Source: Cereibacter ovatus
GTDB taxonomy: Bacteria; Pseudomonadota; Alphaproteobacteria; Rhodobacterales; Rhodobacteraceae
Direction: 5' to 3'
Assembly (NCBI RefSeq): GCF_900207575.1
Contig: NZ_OAOQ01000012.1
Location: forward strand, 40,373 to 104,372
Length of the DNA stretch: 64,000 nucleotides
Both the position numbers and the translations under genes were made by a program. The notes below the pieces were generated by a model that saw nothing but the letters and a program-made list of their open reading frames with translations, did not search any database and was not told the DNA's origin. Shown here one piece after another: positions 28,136 through 38,619 of the stretch (within the stretch, counting starts at the first letter, position 1; every line of letters starts with the position of its first letter).

Positions 28136-28716
28136 GCAGCCGTCATCCCGGACCGCGACATCACCGCCATCGTCTGGCCATCGACGCCCGAGAATATCTC
28201 TTCGCCCTTTTCAAGGCCCAGCAACTCGGCCAGTCGGGCGCGGGCGCGGTTGGCGCGGCTTTTCACCGTGCCGACCGCCACGCCCATCATCTGCGCCGCA
28301 TCCTCGTAGGCAAAGCCCGAGGCGCCGACAAGGATCAGCACCTCGCGGTGTTCCGGCGACAACTGGTCGAAGGCGGCCCGGAAGTCGGTAAAGGCCAGAT
28401 GCCCGTCATGGGCGGGCTTCACGAACAGGCTTGCGGCATGGATGCCTTCGGGGTCGGGCACTTCGCGGCGGTGCTTGCGCTTGTCCGAATAGAAGGTGTT
28501 GCGCAGGATGGTGAACAGCCAGGCCCGCAGGTTTGTGCCCTCAGTGAATTTGTCAAAGTTGGTCCAGGCTTTCACGATCGTATCCTGAACCAGATCATCC
28601 GCAACGGCGACGTTCCGGGTCAGGCTGATGGCAAAGGCCCGCAACGCCGGCAGGTGTTCAGGCAGTTCGTCGCGCGGATCGCGGTGCCCCGAGGGCGGGC
28701 TTTGCTGCACGCTCAT
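28132..28716 (-). CDS. ecfG: EcfG-family general stress sigma factor
   Basis: This is a 194-aa group IV (ECF15-type) sigma factor. Region 2 reads LRAFAISLTRNVAVADDLVQDTIVKAWTN with LRAWLFTILRNTFYSDKRK; region 4 reads LSPEHREVLILVGASGFAYEDAAQMMGVAVGTVKSRANRARARL. It recognises GGAAC-N16-17-CGTT promoters, four of which occur in this window. The ATG at 28716 was chosen because AAGGAAA precedes it; it overlaps the nepR stop (ATGA). NepR sequesters it until phosphorylated PhyR binds NepR. A 22-residue C-terminal tail follows region 4. Confidence 0.94.
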   Translation of the reverse strand: MSVQQSPPSGHRDPRDELPEHLPALRAFAISLTRNVAVADDLVQDTIVKAWTNFDKFTEGTNLRAWLFTILRNTFYSDKRKHRREVPDPEGIHAASLFVKPAHDGHLAFTDFRAAFDQLSPEHREVLILVGASGFAYEDAAQMMGVAVGTVKSRANRARARLAELLGLEKGEEIFSGVDGQTMAVMSRSGMTAA

Positions 28717-28919
28717 GTATCGGTTTCCTTCCGCCGCAACTGGTGAAGCAACTGGGCGAACCGATCGGGAATTTCCTGCACAAGAGCCTCTTCGTAGACG
28801 CGCCGAAGATTGTCGTCGATCTGCTGCTGCAACGCCTTGCGGTTCGCATCTTTTGCCTTGTTCCGCGCCATGACCTTCGCCACTTCGGGCGATGCCTTCG
28901 GGTCCGTCGATTGCGCCAT
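28713..28919 (-). CDS. nepR: anti-sigma factor NepR
   Basis: This 68-aa protein has the NepR core IDDNLRRVYEEALVQEIPDRFAQLLHQLR (read in segments, residues about 35-63), two helices flanked by a disordered basic N-terminus. It binds EcfG in unstressed cells and switches partner to phosphorylated PhyR. The start at 28919 fits family length; the frame extends 25 codons upstream into the promoter, so that part was excluded. It overlaps ecfG by 4 bp, so the anti-sigma and sigma factors are made stoichiometrically. Transcription comes from an EcfG-type promoter, giving autoregulation. Confidence 0.92.
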   Translation of the reverse strand: MAQSTDPKASPEVAKVMARNKAKDANRKALQQQIDDNLRRVYEEALVQEIPDRFAQLLHQLRRKETDT

Positions 28920-28959
28920 GGAAACTGCCACGCCTTTTACGAATGTTGATAAGATCCCC

Positions 28960-28991
28960 GGAACCGAACGTCTCCGGGTGCGTTCGGTTCC
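28960..28991. promoter_or_regulatory. Mirror-image overlapping EcfG promoters for nepR-ecfG and phyR
   Basis: The 32-bp sequence has arms GGAACCGAACG and CGTTCGGTTCC around a 10-bp centre. On each strand it reads GGAAC-N16-CGTT, so the -35 of one promoter covers the region beyond the -10 of the other. One promoter drives phyR to the right, the other nepR-ecfG-kinase to the left. Confidence 0.85.
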
Positions 28992-29021
28992 CAAGAATGT
29001 TGCACACAGGGGATCTTGTAT

Positions 29022-29831
29022 ATGACCTCGGACACGACGCCCGACCTTGCCGCTGTGATCGGGACAAGCCTGCCGTATCTGCGCCGCTACGCCCGCGCGC
29101 TGACCGGCAGTCAGGAAACCGGCGACCGCTATGCCGCTGCAACCCTTGAGGCCATTCTAGAGGATACGCATATCTTCGACACGACCGAACGCCCGAAGGT
29201 GGCGCTGTTTCATGCCTTTCATCTGGTCTGGGCCAGCGCCGGCGCCCCGCTGGGCGAGCCTGACACAAGGCTGTCGCGCCGGGCGCAGGATCATATGGCC
29301 CGACTGACCCCCAACACCCGCGAGGCGCTGCTGCTGCACGCGATCGAGGGGTTCCGCCATGACGAGATCGGCGCCATCATGCAGCTTGACGCCACCGAGG
29401 CCGCAGAGATGATCGAGATCGCACAGCGCGAAATGGCCCATTCCGTCGCTGGCCGCGTGATGGTGATCGAGGACGAGGCGATCATCGCCATGGATATCGG
29501 CGCCATCGTCCGCGAGATGGGCCACAGCGTCACCGGCATCGCCCGCACCCGCACCGAGGCCGTGGCGCTTGCCTCTCGGGCGCGGCCCGACCTGATCCTT
29601 GCCGACATCCAGTTGGCCGACCATTCGTCCGGCATCGACGCGGTGAACGATATCCTGAGCCAGTTCGAGGATATGCCGGTGATCTTCGTCACCGCCTTCC
29701 CGGAACGCCTGCTGACCGGCAAGCGGCCGGAACCCGCCTTTCTCATTACCAAACCCTATTCCGAGGATCAGGTCCGCTCGGCGGTCAGTCAGGCGATGTT
29801 CTTCTCGTCGACCGAGACGCTGAACGCCTGA
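29022..29831 (+). CDS. phyR: anti-anti-sigma response regulator PhyR
   Basis: This 269-aa hybrid has an N-terminal sigma-like domain (residues about 1-135, mimicking ECF regions 2 and 4 but without DNA-binding function) and a C-terminal receiver domain (about 145-265). The receiver has the acidic pair in VIEDEAIIAMD, phospho-acceptor Asp195 in LILADIQLADHSSGID and the conserved Lys in ITKPYSEDQ. Phosphorylated PhyR captures NepR and frees EcfG. ATG 29022 is preferred; a TTG at 29016 is in frame. It is divergent from nepR across a shared symmetric promoter. Confidence 0.95.
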   Translation: MTSDTTPDLAAVIGTSLPYLRRYARALTGSQETGDRYAAATLEAILEDTHIFDTTERPKVALFHAFHLVWASAGAPLGEPDTRLSRRAQDHMARLTPNTREALLLHAIEGFRHDEIGAIMQLDATEAAEMIEIAQREMAHSVAGRVMVIEDEAIIAMDIGAIVREMGHSVTGIARTRTEAVALASRARPDLILADIQLADHSSGIDAVNDILSQFEDMPVIFVTAFPERLLTGKRPEPAFLITKPYSEDQVRSAVSQAMFFSSTETLNA

Positions 29832-29837
29832 CACACA

Positions 29838-29874
29838 CCCCGCGCGGGCCGGGCATCCGGCCCCCCGGCGCGGG
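29838..29874 (+). terminator. Hairpin after phyR
   Basis: A long GC-rich imperfect stem (CCCGCGCGGGCCGG opposite CCGGCCCCCCGGCGCGGG, GCAT loop) begins 7 bp after the phyR stop. It has no clear T-run. Confidence 0.5.
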
Positions 29875-29961
29875 ATGGGCCGGAACCGCAGGCGCAAAGC
29901 CGCGTTCTACCCGTGTCGGAGCCGCGAGGTTCGCCGCTCCCTTCACTGACGGAGATTTGCC

Positions 29962-30453
29962 ATGTTTCGCAAGACCTTCCTGGCCGCCCTTCTGGGCGCC
30001 TTCGTGACTGTGCCGGCCGTGGCCCAGGATGCCCCGCCGATCAAGTCGATCGATGTCGAAGTCTCGCTGACCGATCTGAACACTGCCGAGGCCGCGGCCT
30101 ATTGGAAGTCGCTGGATACCGATCTTGAAGCCGCCATCGCCGCGCAGCTTGTCGGCCGTCTTGGCGACGAAGGCATGGATCTTCGGATCAACATGCACGA
30201 GGTCGAACTGGCCAGTTTCCTTGAGGCGCAGACCGGCGCCGCGGAATCGAAACTGTCGGGCACGGTGAATGTCGTCGACATGACGAACAACACCAATTTC
30301 AACACCTTCGGCCTGACGGTGACGATGAATCAGGCGCTGCCCTATCTGCCGCCGGGCACCGACATTCTGGTGATCCCGCGCACCAGCCCCGAGGTCTATG
30401 CGGCCATGGTCGCGGCCTTCGCCGCCGCGACCGTGGACCGGATCGACGGCTAA
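29962..30453 (+). CDS. Periplasmic protein of unknown function
   Basis: This 163-aa protein has a Sec signal peptide (MFRKTFLAALLGAFVTVPAVAQ). The mature domain is acidic and lacks cysteine. It begins IKSIDVEVSLTDLNTAEAAAYWKSL, contains a helix pair and a beta segment (LSGTVNVVDMTNNTNFNTFGLTV, read in parts), and ends with a short helix. I do not recognise a family. ACGGAG lies 7 bp before the ATG. It sits alone between phyR and a strong terminator, with no obvious EcfG promoter, so a stress role is not supported by sequence. Confidence 0.78.
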   Translation: MFRKTFLAALLGAFVTVPAVAQDAPPIKSIDVEVSLTDLNTAEAAAYWKSLDTDLEAAIAAQLVGRLGDEGMDLRINMHEVELASFLEAQTGAAESKLSGTVNVVDMTNNTNFNTFGLTVTMNQALPYLPPGTDILVIPRTSPEVYAAMVAAFAAATVDRIDG

Positions 30454-30479
30454 GGCGAAAGCCCCTTGGCGCCTGCGAC

Positions 30480-30504
30480 AAAGACCGGCTGTCAGCCGGT
30501 CTTT
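30480..30504 (+). terminator. Intrinsic terminator
   Basis: AAAGACCGGCT-GTC-AGCCGGTCTTT is a perfect 11-bp stem with a 3-nt loop. The TTT ends the stem and CCTGTTTT follows, 26 bp after the secreted-protein gene. Confidence 0.85.
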
Positions 30505-30799
30505 CCTGTTTTCAGCCCGCAATCCACGGTGGCCATCCTGCCGCGGCCCGCGATGGCCGGACCGGAACGCAAAGCCGCCCCGCCGACCCGGCGTCTTCCG
30601 GCAGTCTGCAAAGGGAAAGATCGCGCCACCGACAGGCGAGGGATGGCCCTGACGGTGGCGCTGACCCCGTGGCGGCTTGGGGCAAGGCTTCGGGGAAAGC
30701 GCCAGCCAAGGGAGTATCGACGTAACACCCCCACGCCCGCGGGGGTTCCGCAGGTGGCAAAAATTTCAGACGTGCCGGTTTGGCGTTGCGGACCCCGGA

Positions 30800-30990
30800 G
30801 CCTGCAAGGTGCGGTGCCGCGCGAGGATCGCCCTCCGGCGGCAGCAAACGCGACCCGTCGCCCCAATCGGCGCCTGCAAGGTGCGGTCGGCGCACGGGGA
30901 TCGCCCTCACCCGGCAAAAGGGCCAGCCGATCCGCCTTCAAGCTGCGGCGCCGCGCGGGGATGGACTTCACACCCCCCCGCGCCCCGATC
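30800..30990 (+). repeat. Three imperfect tandem repeats in a noncoding gap
   Basis: The gap 30505-30999 has no convincing gene. Within it, units begin at about 30800, 30872 and 30934. Units 1 and 2 share the first 16 bp, GCCTGCAAGGTGCGGT, and a later GGATCGCCCTC; unit 3 is a degenerate copy beginning GCCTTCAAGCTGCGG. Spacing is 72 and 62 bp. The left part of the gap (30505-30799) shows nothing recognisable. Confidence 0.6.
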
Positions 30991-30999
30991 CGTCGCCTG

Positions 31000-32250
31000 T
31001 CAGGGGATGGAATGCCCGGACTGGCTGCGCAACCCCATGACAAGTCCCCCCTTCGCCGGGACAAGCGGGATCAGGCAGGCCTGAACCGCGTGATACAGGT
31101 CGGGCTTGCCGTGGAACACCCGCTCGATCGGGCGCAGGTCGGGATCAAGCTCGGCAAACCATCCACCATGTGCATGGTCGATGAAATGGTTGGCAGTGAA
31201 ATCCCAGATCCGGCGATACCAGTCCTCGAACCGGGTGTCGCCTCCCATCTGCCGCAACACATAGGCCGCCGCGATGCCTTCGGCGCAGGGCCACCAGAAG
31301 CGGTCCTCACGGTCGGGGCGGTCGCTCCAGTGCAGAGTGTAGTAGACCCCCCCGCGCCGCCGGTCCCATCCGATGGCGACCGTGTGCAGAAACAGCGCCT
31401 CGGCCGCCTCATGCATCCAGCCCTGCGCCTGCCCACCCAACTGCCAAAGCTGGATCAGCAGCCTGCTCCATTCCAGCGCATGGCCCGGCGTGGTGCCCGC
31501 GGGGCGGAACATCGGATCGCCGGCATGGTCGCGATCCACGCGCCAGTCCTCGTCGAAATGTTCGGCCACACGCCAGCCTTCCGCCCGGGCATGGCGGTCG
31601 ATGATCAGCCGGGCGATCCGCTCGGCCATGGTCAACCAGGCCAGATCCCCCGTCGCCTCATAGGCCGCCATCAGCGCCTCGGTCAGATGCATGTTCGAGT
31701 TCTGCCCGCGATAGGGGCCAAGCGGCTTCCAGTCCTCGCTGAATTCCTCGCGCGAGGCGCCGGCCGCATCGTCCCAGAACCGCGTGTGCAGAACCTCGGC
31801 CACGTCGTGAAGCAGGCGGTCGGCATCGGGATGCCCTGCCACCCGCGCCGAGGCCGCCGCAAGCAGCACGAAGGCATGGCCATAGGCCTGCTTTGTCGGA
31901 TTCACCGGCCCGTCGTCATCGAAACTCCAGACATAGCCGCCATGGCGCGGATCGCGGTGGCGGGCCCAAAGCGCCTCCATCCCGTGGTCGATCATCCGGT
32001 CGGCGCCGGGCAGGCCCAGTTCCTGCGCCATGGTGTAGCAATGCACCATGCGTGCGGTTTCATGGATCTGCCGCACCCGGCCCGCGGGCCCGTCCAGCGG
32101 CCGCCCCAGCCTGTCAAGCGGACGAAAGCCCCCGTCGGGGTTCAGTGCCGGACGAAAGAAGTCGAACAGCCCGACCGCCTGATCCAGCAACCAGCGCCGA
32201 TGCACCGGCCTTTGCGCCCAATCCGTCCCGCCACTTCCGATCCAGCCCAT
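31000..32250 (-). CDS. AGE family epimerase/isomerase
   Basis: This 416-aa (alpha/alpha)6-barrel protein belongs to the N-acylglucosamine 2-epimerase family (AGE, mannose isomerase and cellobiose 2-epimerase relatives). Typical blocks are RQIHETARMVHCYTMA, HGGYVWSFDDDGPVNPTKQAYGHAFVLLA, NSNMHLTEALMAAYEATGD, PGHALEWSRLL and FWWPCAEGIAAAYVL, with the conserved histidines used as general acid/base. The sugar substrate is not determined; aldose-ketose isomerases such as YihS share this pattern. GGGAGGG precedes the ATG at 32250. It follows cbbZ by 58 bp on the same strand, so read-through from the cbb operon is possible. Confidence 0.88.
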   Translation of the reverse strand: MGWIGSGGTDWAQRPVHRRWLLDQAVGLFDFFRPALNPDGGFRPLDRLGRPLDGPAGRVRQIHETARMVHCYTMAQELGLPGADRMIDHGMEALWARHRDPRHGGYVWSFDDDGPVNPTKQAYGHAFVLLAAASARVAGHPDADRLLHDVAEVLHTRFWDDAAGASREEFSEDWKPLGPYRGQNSNMHLTEALMAAYEATGDLAWLTMAERIARLIIDRHARAEGWRVAEHFDEDWRVDRDHAGDPMFRPAGTTPGHALEWSRLLIQLWQLGGQAQGWMHEAAEALFLHTVAIGWDRRRGGVYYTLHWSDRPDREDRFWWPCAEGIAAAYVLRQMGGDTRFEDWYRRIWDFTANHFIDHAHGGWFAELDPDLRPIERVFHGKPDLYHAVQACLIPLVPAKGGLVMGLRSQSGHSIP

Positions 32251-32308
32251 CGCGCCCTCCCTTCGCTTGTTCCCGATATAGGGCGGGGCCGGGCGCGTGG
32301 CCACCGGA

Positions 32309-32965
32309 TCAGATCAGCAGATGGTCCAGCAGGGCCGGCAAGTCGTCATGGTGGCTGAACAGCCCGTGATGCGGCAGGTCATGCAGCGGAGCATGGCGAT
32401 AGCCTTCGGTGAACAGCGCGAACCGCAGCCCTGCCGCCAGCGCAGTCGCGGCGTCGATCTCGGAATCGCCCACGAACAGCACCGGATCGGTATCCAGTTC
32501 GGCCGCCGCCGCCAGAAGCGGTGTCGGATCGGGCTTGCGCTGGGGCAGGCTGTCGCCACCGATCACGACCGAGAACAACTCGGACAGGCCGAAATGTTCA
32601 AGGATCTTCCACGAGGCCGCCGCCGGCTTGTTGGTGCAAAGCCCGATCTTCCAGCCCGCCCCCGCCAGATGGCAAAGCGCGGCTTCCACACCGGGATAGA
32701 TCGTGGTCAGCGTCGCCGGGTCGGCCTCGTAATGGCGCATGAAGCGCGCCACCAGATCGGCGTGGCGCGCGGCATCCGGCGCCTCGTGCCGCGCCGCCAT
32801 CACCCGCTGGAGCAGAACCGGCACACCATTGCCGATGAACCCCGCGACCTGCGCCAACGACAGCGGATCGGCGCCTTCATCGGCCAGCGTCCGGTTCACC
32901 GCGGCATGGATGTCGGGCGCGGAATGGATCAGCGTCCCGTCAAGATCGAACACGACGCCCGGCAT
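32309..32965 (-). CDS. cbbZ: phosphoglycolate phosphatase
   Basis: This is a 218-aa HAD-superfamily phosphatase. Motif I is [10 protein letters not shown], the cap contains GFIGNGV, motif II is LCTNKP, and motif III/IV is KPDPTPLL with [12 protein letters not shown]. It removes phosphate from 2-phosphoglycolate made by RuBisCO oxygenation. It is the last gene of the cbb operon and starts within the cbbY stop (TGATG). An upstream in-frame GTG at 32968 is less likely. Confidence 0.92.
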   Translation of the reverse strand: MPGVVFDLDGTLIHSAPDIHAAVNRTLADEGADPLSLAQVAGFIGNGVPVLLQRVMAARHEAPDAARHADLVARFMRHYEADPATLTTIYPGVEAALCHLAGAGWKIGLCTNKPAAASWKILEHFGLSELFSVVIGGDSLPQRKPDPTPLLAAAAELDTDPVLFVGDSEIDAATALAAGLRFALFTEGYRHAPLHDLPHHGLFSHHDDLPALLDHLLI

Positions 32966-33657
32966 CACTCCACCCCCACGGTGTCACGCAGCCCCGCCAG
33001 CCCACCCAGATCGGAAAAGCAACCCAGCAGCCGGTCCGCGCCCGCGAACTCCTCATGCCGGGTATAAAGCCCGGGCGAGACGATGCAACGCAGCCCCGCC
33101 GCCTTCGCCGCCCGCAACCCGTTCACGGAATCCTCCAACGCCACCGCGCGATCGGCCGCCACGCCCAGCCGGCTCAGCGCAAGCTGATAGACCTCGGGCG
33201 AGGGCTTCTTTTCCGCCACCATGTCACCCGCGGCGATCACCTCGAATATCTGCGCGGCAGGGCGGCGGAAAATGGCACGGCACAAAGCCTCGACATTGGG
33301 CAGACTGGTGGTGGTGGCAATGGCCAGCCGCACCCCGGCCGTCTCGGCCTCGCGGATCACCTCGGCGATGCCGGGCCGCAGCGCGATCTCGCCCTCGGCC
33401 ATCAGCGCCACATAACGATCGGTTTTCAGCCTGTGGATCTCGGCCACCGGCATCGGCGCCGCATCACCCTTCTGGTGGCGCAGAAAGCGGGTGATGCGTT
33501 CCTTCCCGCCGGTGGTGGTCAGCAACTCGCGATAGTCCTCGCGATCCCAGAACCAGTCCACCCCGATCGCCGCGAATGTGTCGTTGAAGGCGCGCCGGTG
33601 CAGTTCCTCGGTCTCGGCCAGCGTTCCGTCCACGTCAAAGATGATCGCATCGATCAT
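32965..33657 (-). CDS. cbbY: CbbY HAD phosphatase (xylulose-1,5-bisphosphate phosphatase)
   Basis: This 230-aa HAD protein has motif [20 protein letters not shown], motif [10 protein letters not shown], a lysine in KKPSPEVY and motif [14 protein letters not shown]. In Rhodobacter sphaeroides CbbY dephosphorylates xylulose-1,5-bisphosphate, a misfire product that inhibits red-type RuBisCO, complementing CbbX. The start overlaps the cbbX stop by 4 bp and the stop overlaps cbbZ, so X-Y-Z is one translationally coupled block. Confidence 0.93.
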   Translation of the reverse strand: MIDAIIFDVDGTLAETEELHRRAFNDTFAAIGVDWFWDREDYRELLTTTGGKERITRFLRHQKGDAAPMPVAEIHRLKTDRYVALMAEGEIALRPGIAEVIREAETAGVRLAIATTTSLPNVEALCRAIFRRPAAQIFEVIAAGDMVAEKKPSPEVYQLALSRLGVAADRAVALEDSVNGLRAAKAAGLRCIVSPGLYTRHEEFAGADRLLGCFSDLGGLAGLRDTVGVE

Positions 33658-34583
33658 TTCACACCCGCCATGGCGGCCTTGCGCTCGCTGTCCAGCCCAC
33701 CCTTGAACACCCGGCTCGCCCGGATGTCACCCTCGGCAATCGTCGACAGCGCCACCGCATCCAGCGGCCCCGCAGACGCGGTGAACAGCCGGTTCGCCTG
33801 CCGCAGCCGCGCCCGATCCAGTGCGTTCCGGATCGAGCGTGCATTGGCGAAATGCGGCTGAAGCCGGCGCAACCCGATATACTCCCGCAACGCCACCTGC
33901 GCCTCGGCGGTCAGCCGATAGCTCTGATCCGTCAGCATGTGTTCGGCGATCTGGAACAACTCCTCGTCCGAATAGTCAGGGAATTCGATGTGATGCGCGA
34001 TCCGCGACCGAAAACCGGGGTTCGAGGAAAAGAAATTCTCCATCCGATCCGCATAGCCGGCAAGGATCACCACCAGATCGTCGCGGTTGTTCTCCATCAC
34101 CTGCAACAGGATCTCTATGGCCTCCTGCCCATAGTCCCGCTCATTGTCGGGCCGATACAGGTAATAGGCCTCGTCGATGAACAGCACGCCGCCCATGGCG
34201 CGCTTCAACACTTCCTTGGTCTTGGGCGCCGTGTGGCCGATATACTGCCCCACCAGATCGTCGCGCGTGACAGACACCAGATGCCCCTTGCGCACATAGC
34301 CCAACCGATGCAGCAACCCCGCCATCTTCAGCGCGACAGTTGTCTTCCCGGTGCCGGGATTGCCGGTGAAACTCATGTGCAAGGTCGGCGTCTCATGCGC
34401 CAGCCCCAGCTTCTGCCGTGCCCGCTCAACCAGCAAAAGCGCCGCCGTCTCGCGAATACGGTCCTTCACGGGTTTCAGCCCGATCAACTCGCGGTCCAGT
34501 TCCTCCAGCACCTCCTTCGCACCCGAACCCTCATATTCCGCGCGCAGATCGATACTGTCTGGTGCCACCGTCTCGTCGTTCAT
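33654..34583 (-). CDS. cbbX: red-type RuBisCO activase CbbX
   Basis: This 309-aa AAA+ ATPase threads the C-terminal tail of the RuBisCO large subunit to release inhibitory sugar phosphates. It has Walker [14 protein letters not shown], pore-loop region [13 protein letters not shown], Walker [16 protein letters not shown], and arginine-finger region [14 protein letters not shown]. The start at 34583 (MNDETVAPD) matches family length; the frame continues upstream into a repeat element, and that part is not counted. The 180-bp gap to cbbS contains the composite hairpin repeat. Confidence 0.95.
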   Translation of the reverse strand: MNDETVAPDSIDLRAEYEGSGAKEVLEELDRELIGLKPVKDRIRETAALLLVERARQKLGLAHETPTLHMSFTGNPGTGKTTVALKMAGLLHRLGYVRKGHLVSVTRDDLVGQYIGHTAPKTKEVLKRAMGGVLFIDEAYYLYRPDNERDYGQEAIEILLQVMENNRDDLVVILAGYADRMENFFSSNPGFRSRIAHHIEFPDYSDEELFQIAEHMLTDQSYRLTAEAQVALREYIGLRRLQPHFANARSIRNALDRARLRQANRLFTASAGPLDAVALSTIAEGDIRASRVFKGGLDSERKAAMAGVK

Positions 34584-34672
34584 CTCGAACTCCGGTAATT
34601 CTCGTTTCCTGAGATTAGACCACGGGACCACAGGGAAAAGGCAAACCATTCGTCGCAGGCCGCGATTTCCCT

Positions 34673-34728
34673 CTTTCATTCTGGCTCAAATATCCCGCGG
34701 GGGGTCCGGGGGGCGCGAAGCCCCCCGG
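34673..34728 (-). repeat. Composite hairpin plus 24-bp repeat, copy 2 (cbbS-cbbX gap)
   Basis: On the minus strand a perfect 9-bp hairpin (CCGGGGGGC, TTCGC loop, GCCCCCCGG; 34728-34706) is followed by a C-rich spacer and a 24-bp core (34696-34673) identical to that at 10736-10759. Order and orientation of the parts are the same as in copy 1. It lies inside the cbb operon, 35 bp after the cbbS stop. Confidence 0.85.
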
Positions 34729-34762
34729 CGCCTCCATCCGCCGATCCGCAGGGAGGATCGCG

Positions 34763-35152
34763 TCAGCGGACGATACTGTGGGTGTAGCGGATCGACCGCC
34801 CGTCCACCTCGGTCCGCTCCATCCGGATCTTCGGCTCGACCTTGGGACGGTTGACGATGAAACTCATCGTCACGGTCTCGAAGCCGCGGGTCGAATCGAA
34901 GGCGTTGATCCGGATATAGCTGTCGCCCTGCGCCTTGCGGCACTCGTCCAGCTCCATCATCACGCCCTTGGGGTCGCGCAGATCGAACATCGGCATGCCC
35001 CACATCTCCCAGTAGGTGTTCCGGGGATGGGGGTCGTCGGTGTATTCCAGGCTCACGGCCCAGCCACGCGACAGGCAGTATTCCACCTGCGCCGAGATCT
35101 GCTCGTCCGTCAGGTCCGGCAGAAACGAGAAGCAGCCTTGAGTGATGCGCAT
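34763..35152 (-). CDS. cbbS: RuBisCO small subunit, red-type
   Basis: This is a 129-aa small subunit. The N-terminus [19 protein letters not shown], the segment [34 protein letters not shown] (read in parts) and a C-terminal beta-hairpin extension (residues about 105-129) identify the red-type (form IC/ID) lineage, in which the extension replaces the green-type loop in lining the central pore. TAAGGAG precedes the ATG. It follows cbbL by 12 bp, as expected for an L8S8 enzyme. Confidence 0.96.
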   Translation of the reverse strand: MRITQGCFSFLPDLTDEQISAQVEYCLSRGWAVSLEYTDDPHPRNTYWEMWGMPMFDLRDPKGVMMELDECRKAQGDSYIRINAFDSTRGFETVTMSFIVNRPKVEPKIRMERTEVDGRSIRYTHSIVR

Positions 35153-35164
35153 CTGAGTGGCTCC

Positions 35165-37719
<2,555 letters not shown>

Positions 37720-37740
37720 GACGTCTCCTTGGGGGTCGGA

Positions 37741-38613
37741 TCAGGCCAGCCGGCTTTCGCGCACAAGGCGCTCGATCAGCGGGGTCAGGATCAGTTGCAT
37801 CGCAAGATCCAGCTTGTTGCCCGGGATCACGATGGAATTGGCGCGGCTCATCCAGGATCCATGGATCATCGAGGTGAGATAGGGGAAATCGATCCCCCGC
37901 GGGTTGCGGAACCGGATCACCACAAGACTTTCGTCGGCGGTGGGGATCCAGCGCGCGACGAACGGGTTCGAGGTGTCCACCACCGGCACGCGCTGGAAGT
38001 TGATGTCGGTCTTGGTGAATTGCGGTGTGATGCAATGCACATAGGCATGCATCCGGCGCAGGATCACATCGGTGACCGCTTCCGTGGTATATCCGCGATG
38101 GGCGCGATCGCGGTGGATCTTCTGGATCCATTCAAGGTTGATGACGGGAACCACGCCGATCTTCAGATCGGCCAGCGCCGCAAGGTTCACCTGCTCGTTC
38201 ACCACCGCGCCGTGCAGCCCCTCGTAGAACAGCAGGTCGGTGTCGGCGTCGAACTCGCGCCATTCGGTGAAGTTGCCGGGGGCGACGCCGGTTACCGCCG
38301 CCTCCTTGTCGTCATGGACATAGGTCCGGGTGCGGCCGCGGCCGGTCTCGGCATATTCGCGGAACACGCGCTCCAACTCATCCAGCGCATTCGCCTCATA
38401 AGAGAAATGCGAAAACGTCGCGTCGCCCGCGGCATAGCGGCGGTCCAGTTCGGCCTTCATGTCGGCGCGGTTATAGCGGTGGAAGGCGTCGCCCTCGATC
38501 GAGACGGCCTTCACGCCCTCGCGGCGGAAGATCTGGTCGAAGGTGTGCTTGACCGTGGACGTGCCCGCCCCGGACGAGCCCGTGACCGAGATGATGGGAT
38601 GTTTCTTGCTCAT
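37741..38613 (-). CDS. cbbP: phosphoribulokinase
   Basis: This 290-aa bacterial-type PRK phosphorylates ribulose-5-phosphate with ATP to regenerate the RuBisCO substrate. The P-loop is SVTGSSGAGTSTVKHTF (residues about 9-25), followed by the substrate-binding EGDAFHRYNRADM, LFYEGLHGAVV and the C-terminal PRAcid region with IHGSWMSRANSIVIPG. The size fits the octameric, NADH-regulated bacterial class. It lies 6 bp after cbbF. Confidence 0.97.
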   Translation of the reverse strand: MSKKHPIISVTGSSGAGTSTVKHTFDQIFRREGVKAVSIEGDAFHRYNRADMKAELDRRYAAGDATFSHFSYEANALDELERVFREYAETGRGRTRTYVHDDKEAAVTGVAPGNFTEWREFDADTDLLFYEGLHGAVVNEQVNLAALADLKIGVVPVINLEWIQKIHRDRAHRGYTTEAVTDVILRRMHAYVHCITPQFTKTDINFQRVPVVDTSNPFVARWIPTADESLVVIRFRNPRGIDFPYLTSMIHGSWMSRANSIVIPGNKLDLAMQLILTPLIERLVRESRLA

Positions 38614-38619
38614 GTGACC

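Noticed and set aside
30800..30990. Possible CRISPR array
   Set aside because: Only three degenerate units with irregular spacing, no constant-length repeats and spacers, and no cas genes.
30492..31064. 190-codon minus-strand frame over the tandem repeats
   Set aside because: The translation is Arg/Gly/Ala/Pro-rich with repeated low-complexity blocks that follow the DNA repeats; no start signal.
30466..32358. 630-codon plus-strand frame across the noncoding gap and the AGE epimerase
   Set aside because: No ribosome-binding site; mostly antisense to a recognised enzyme, and the rest is low complexity in the repeat gap.
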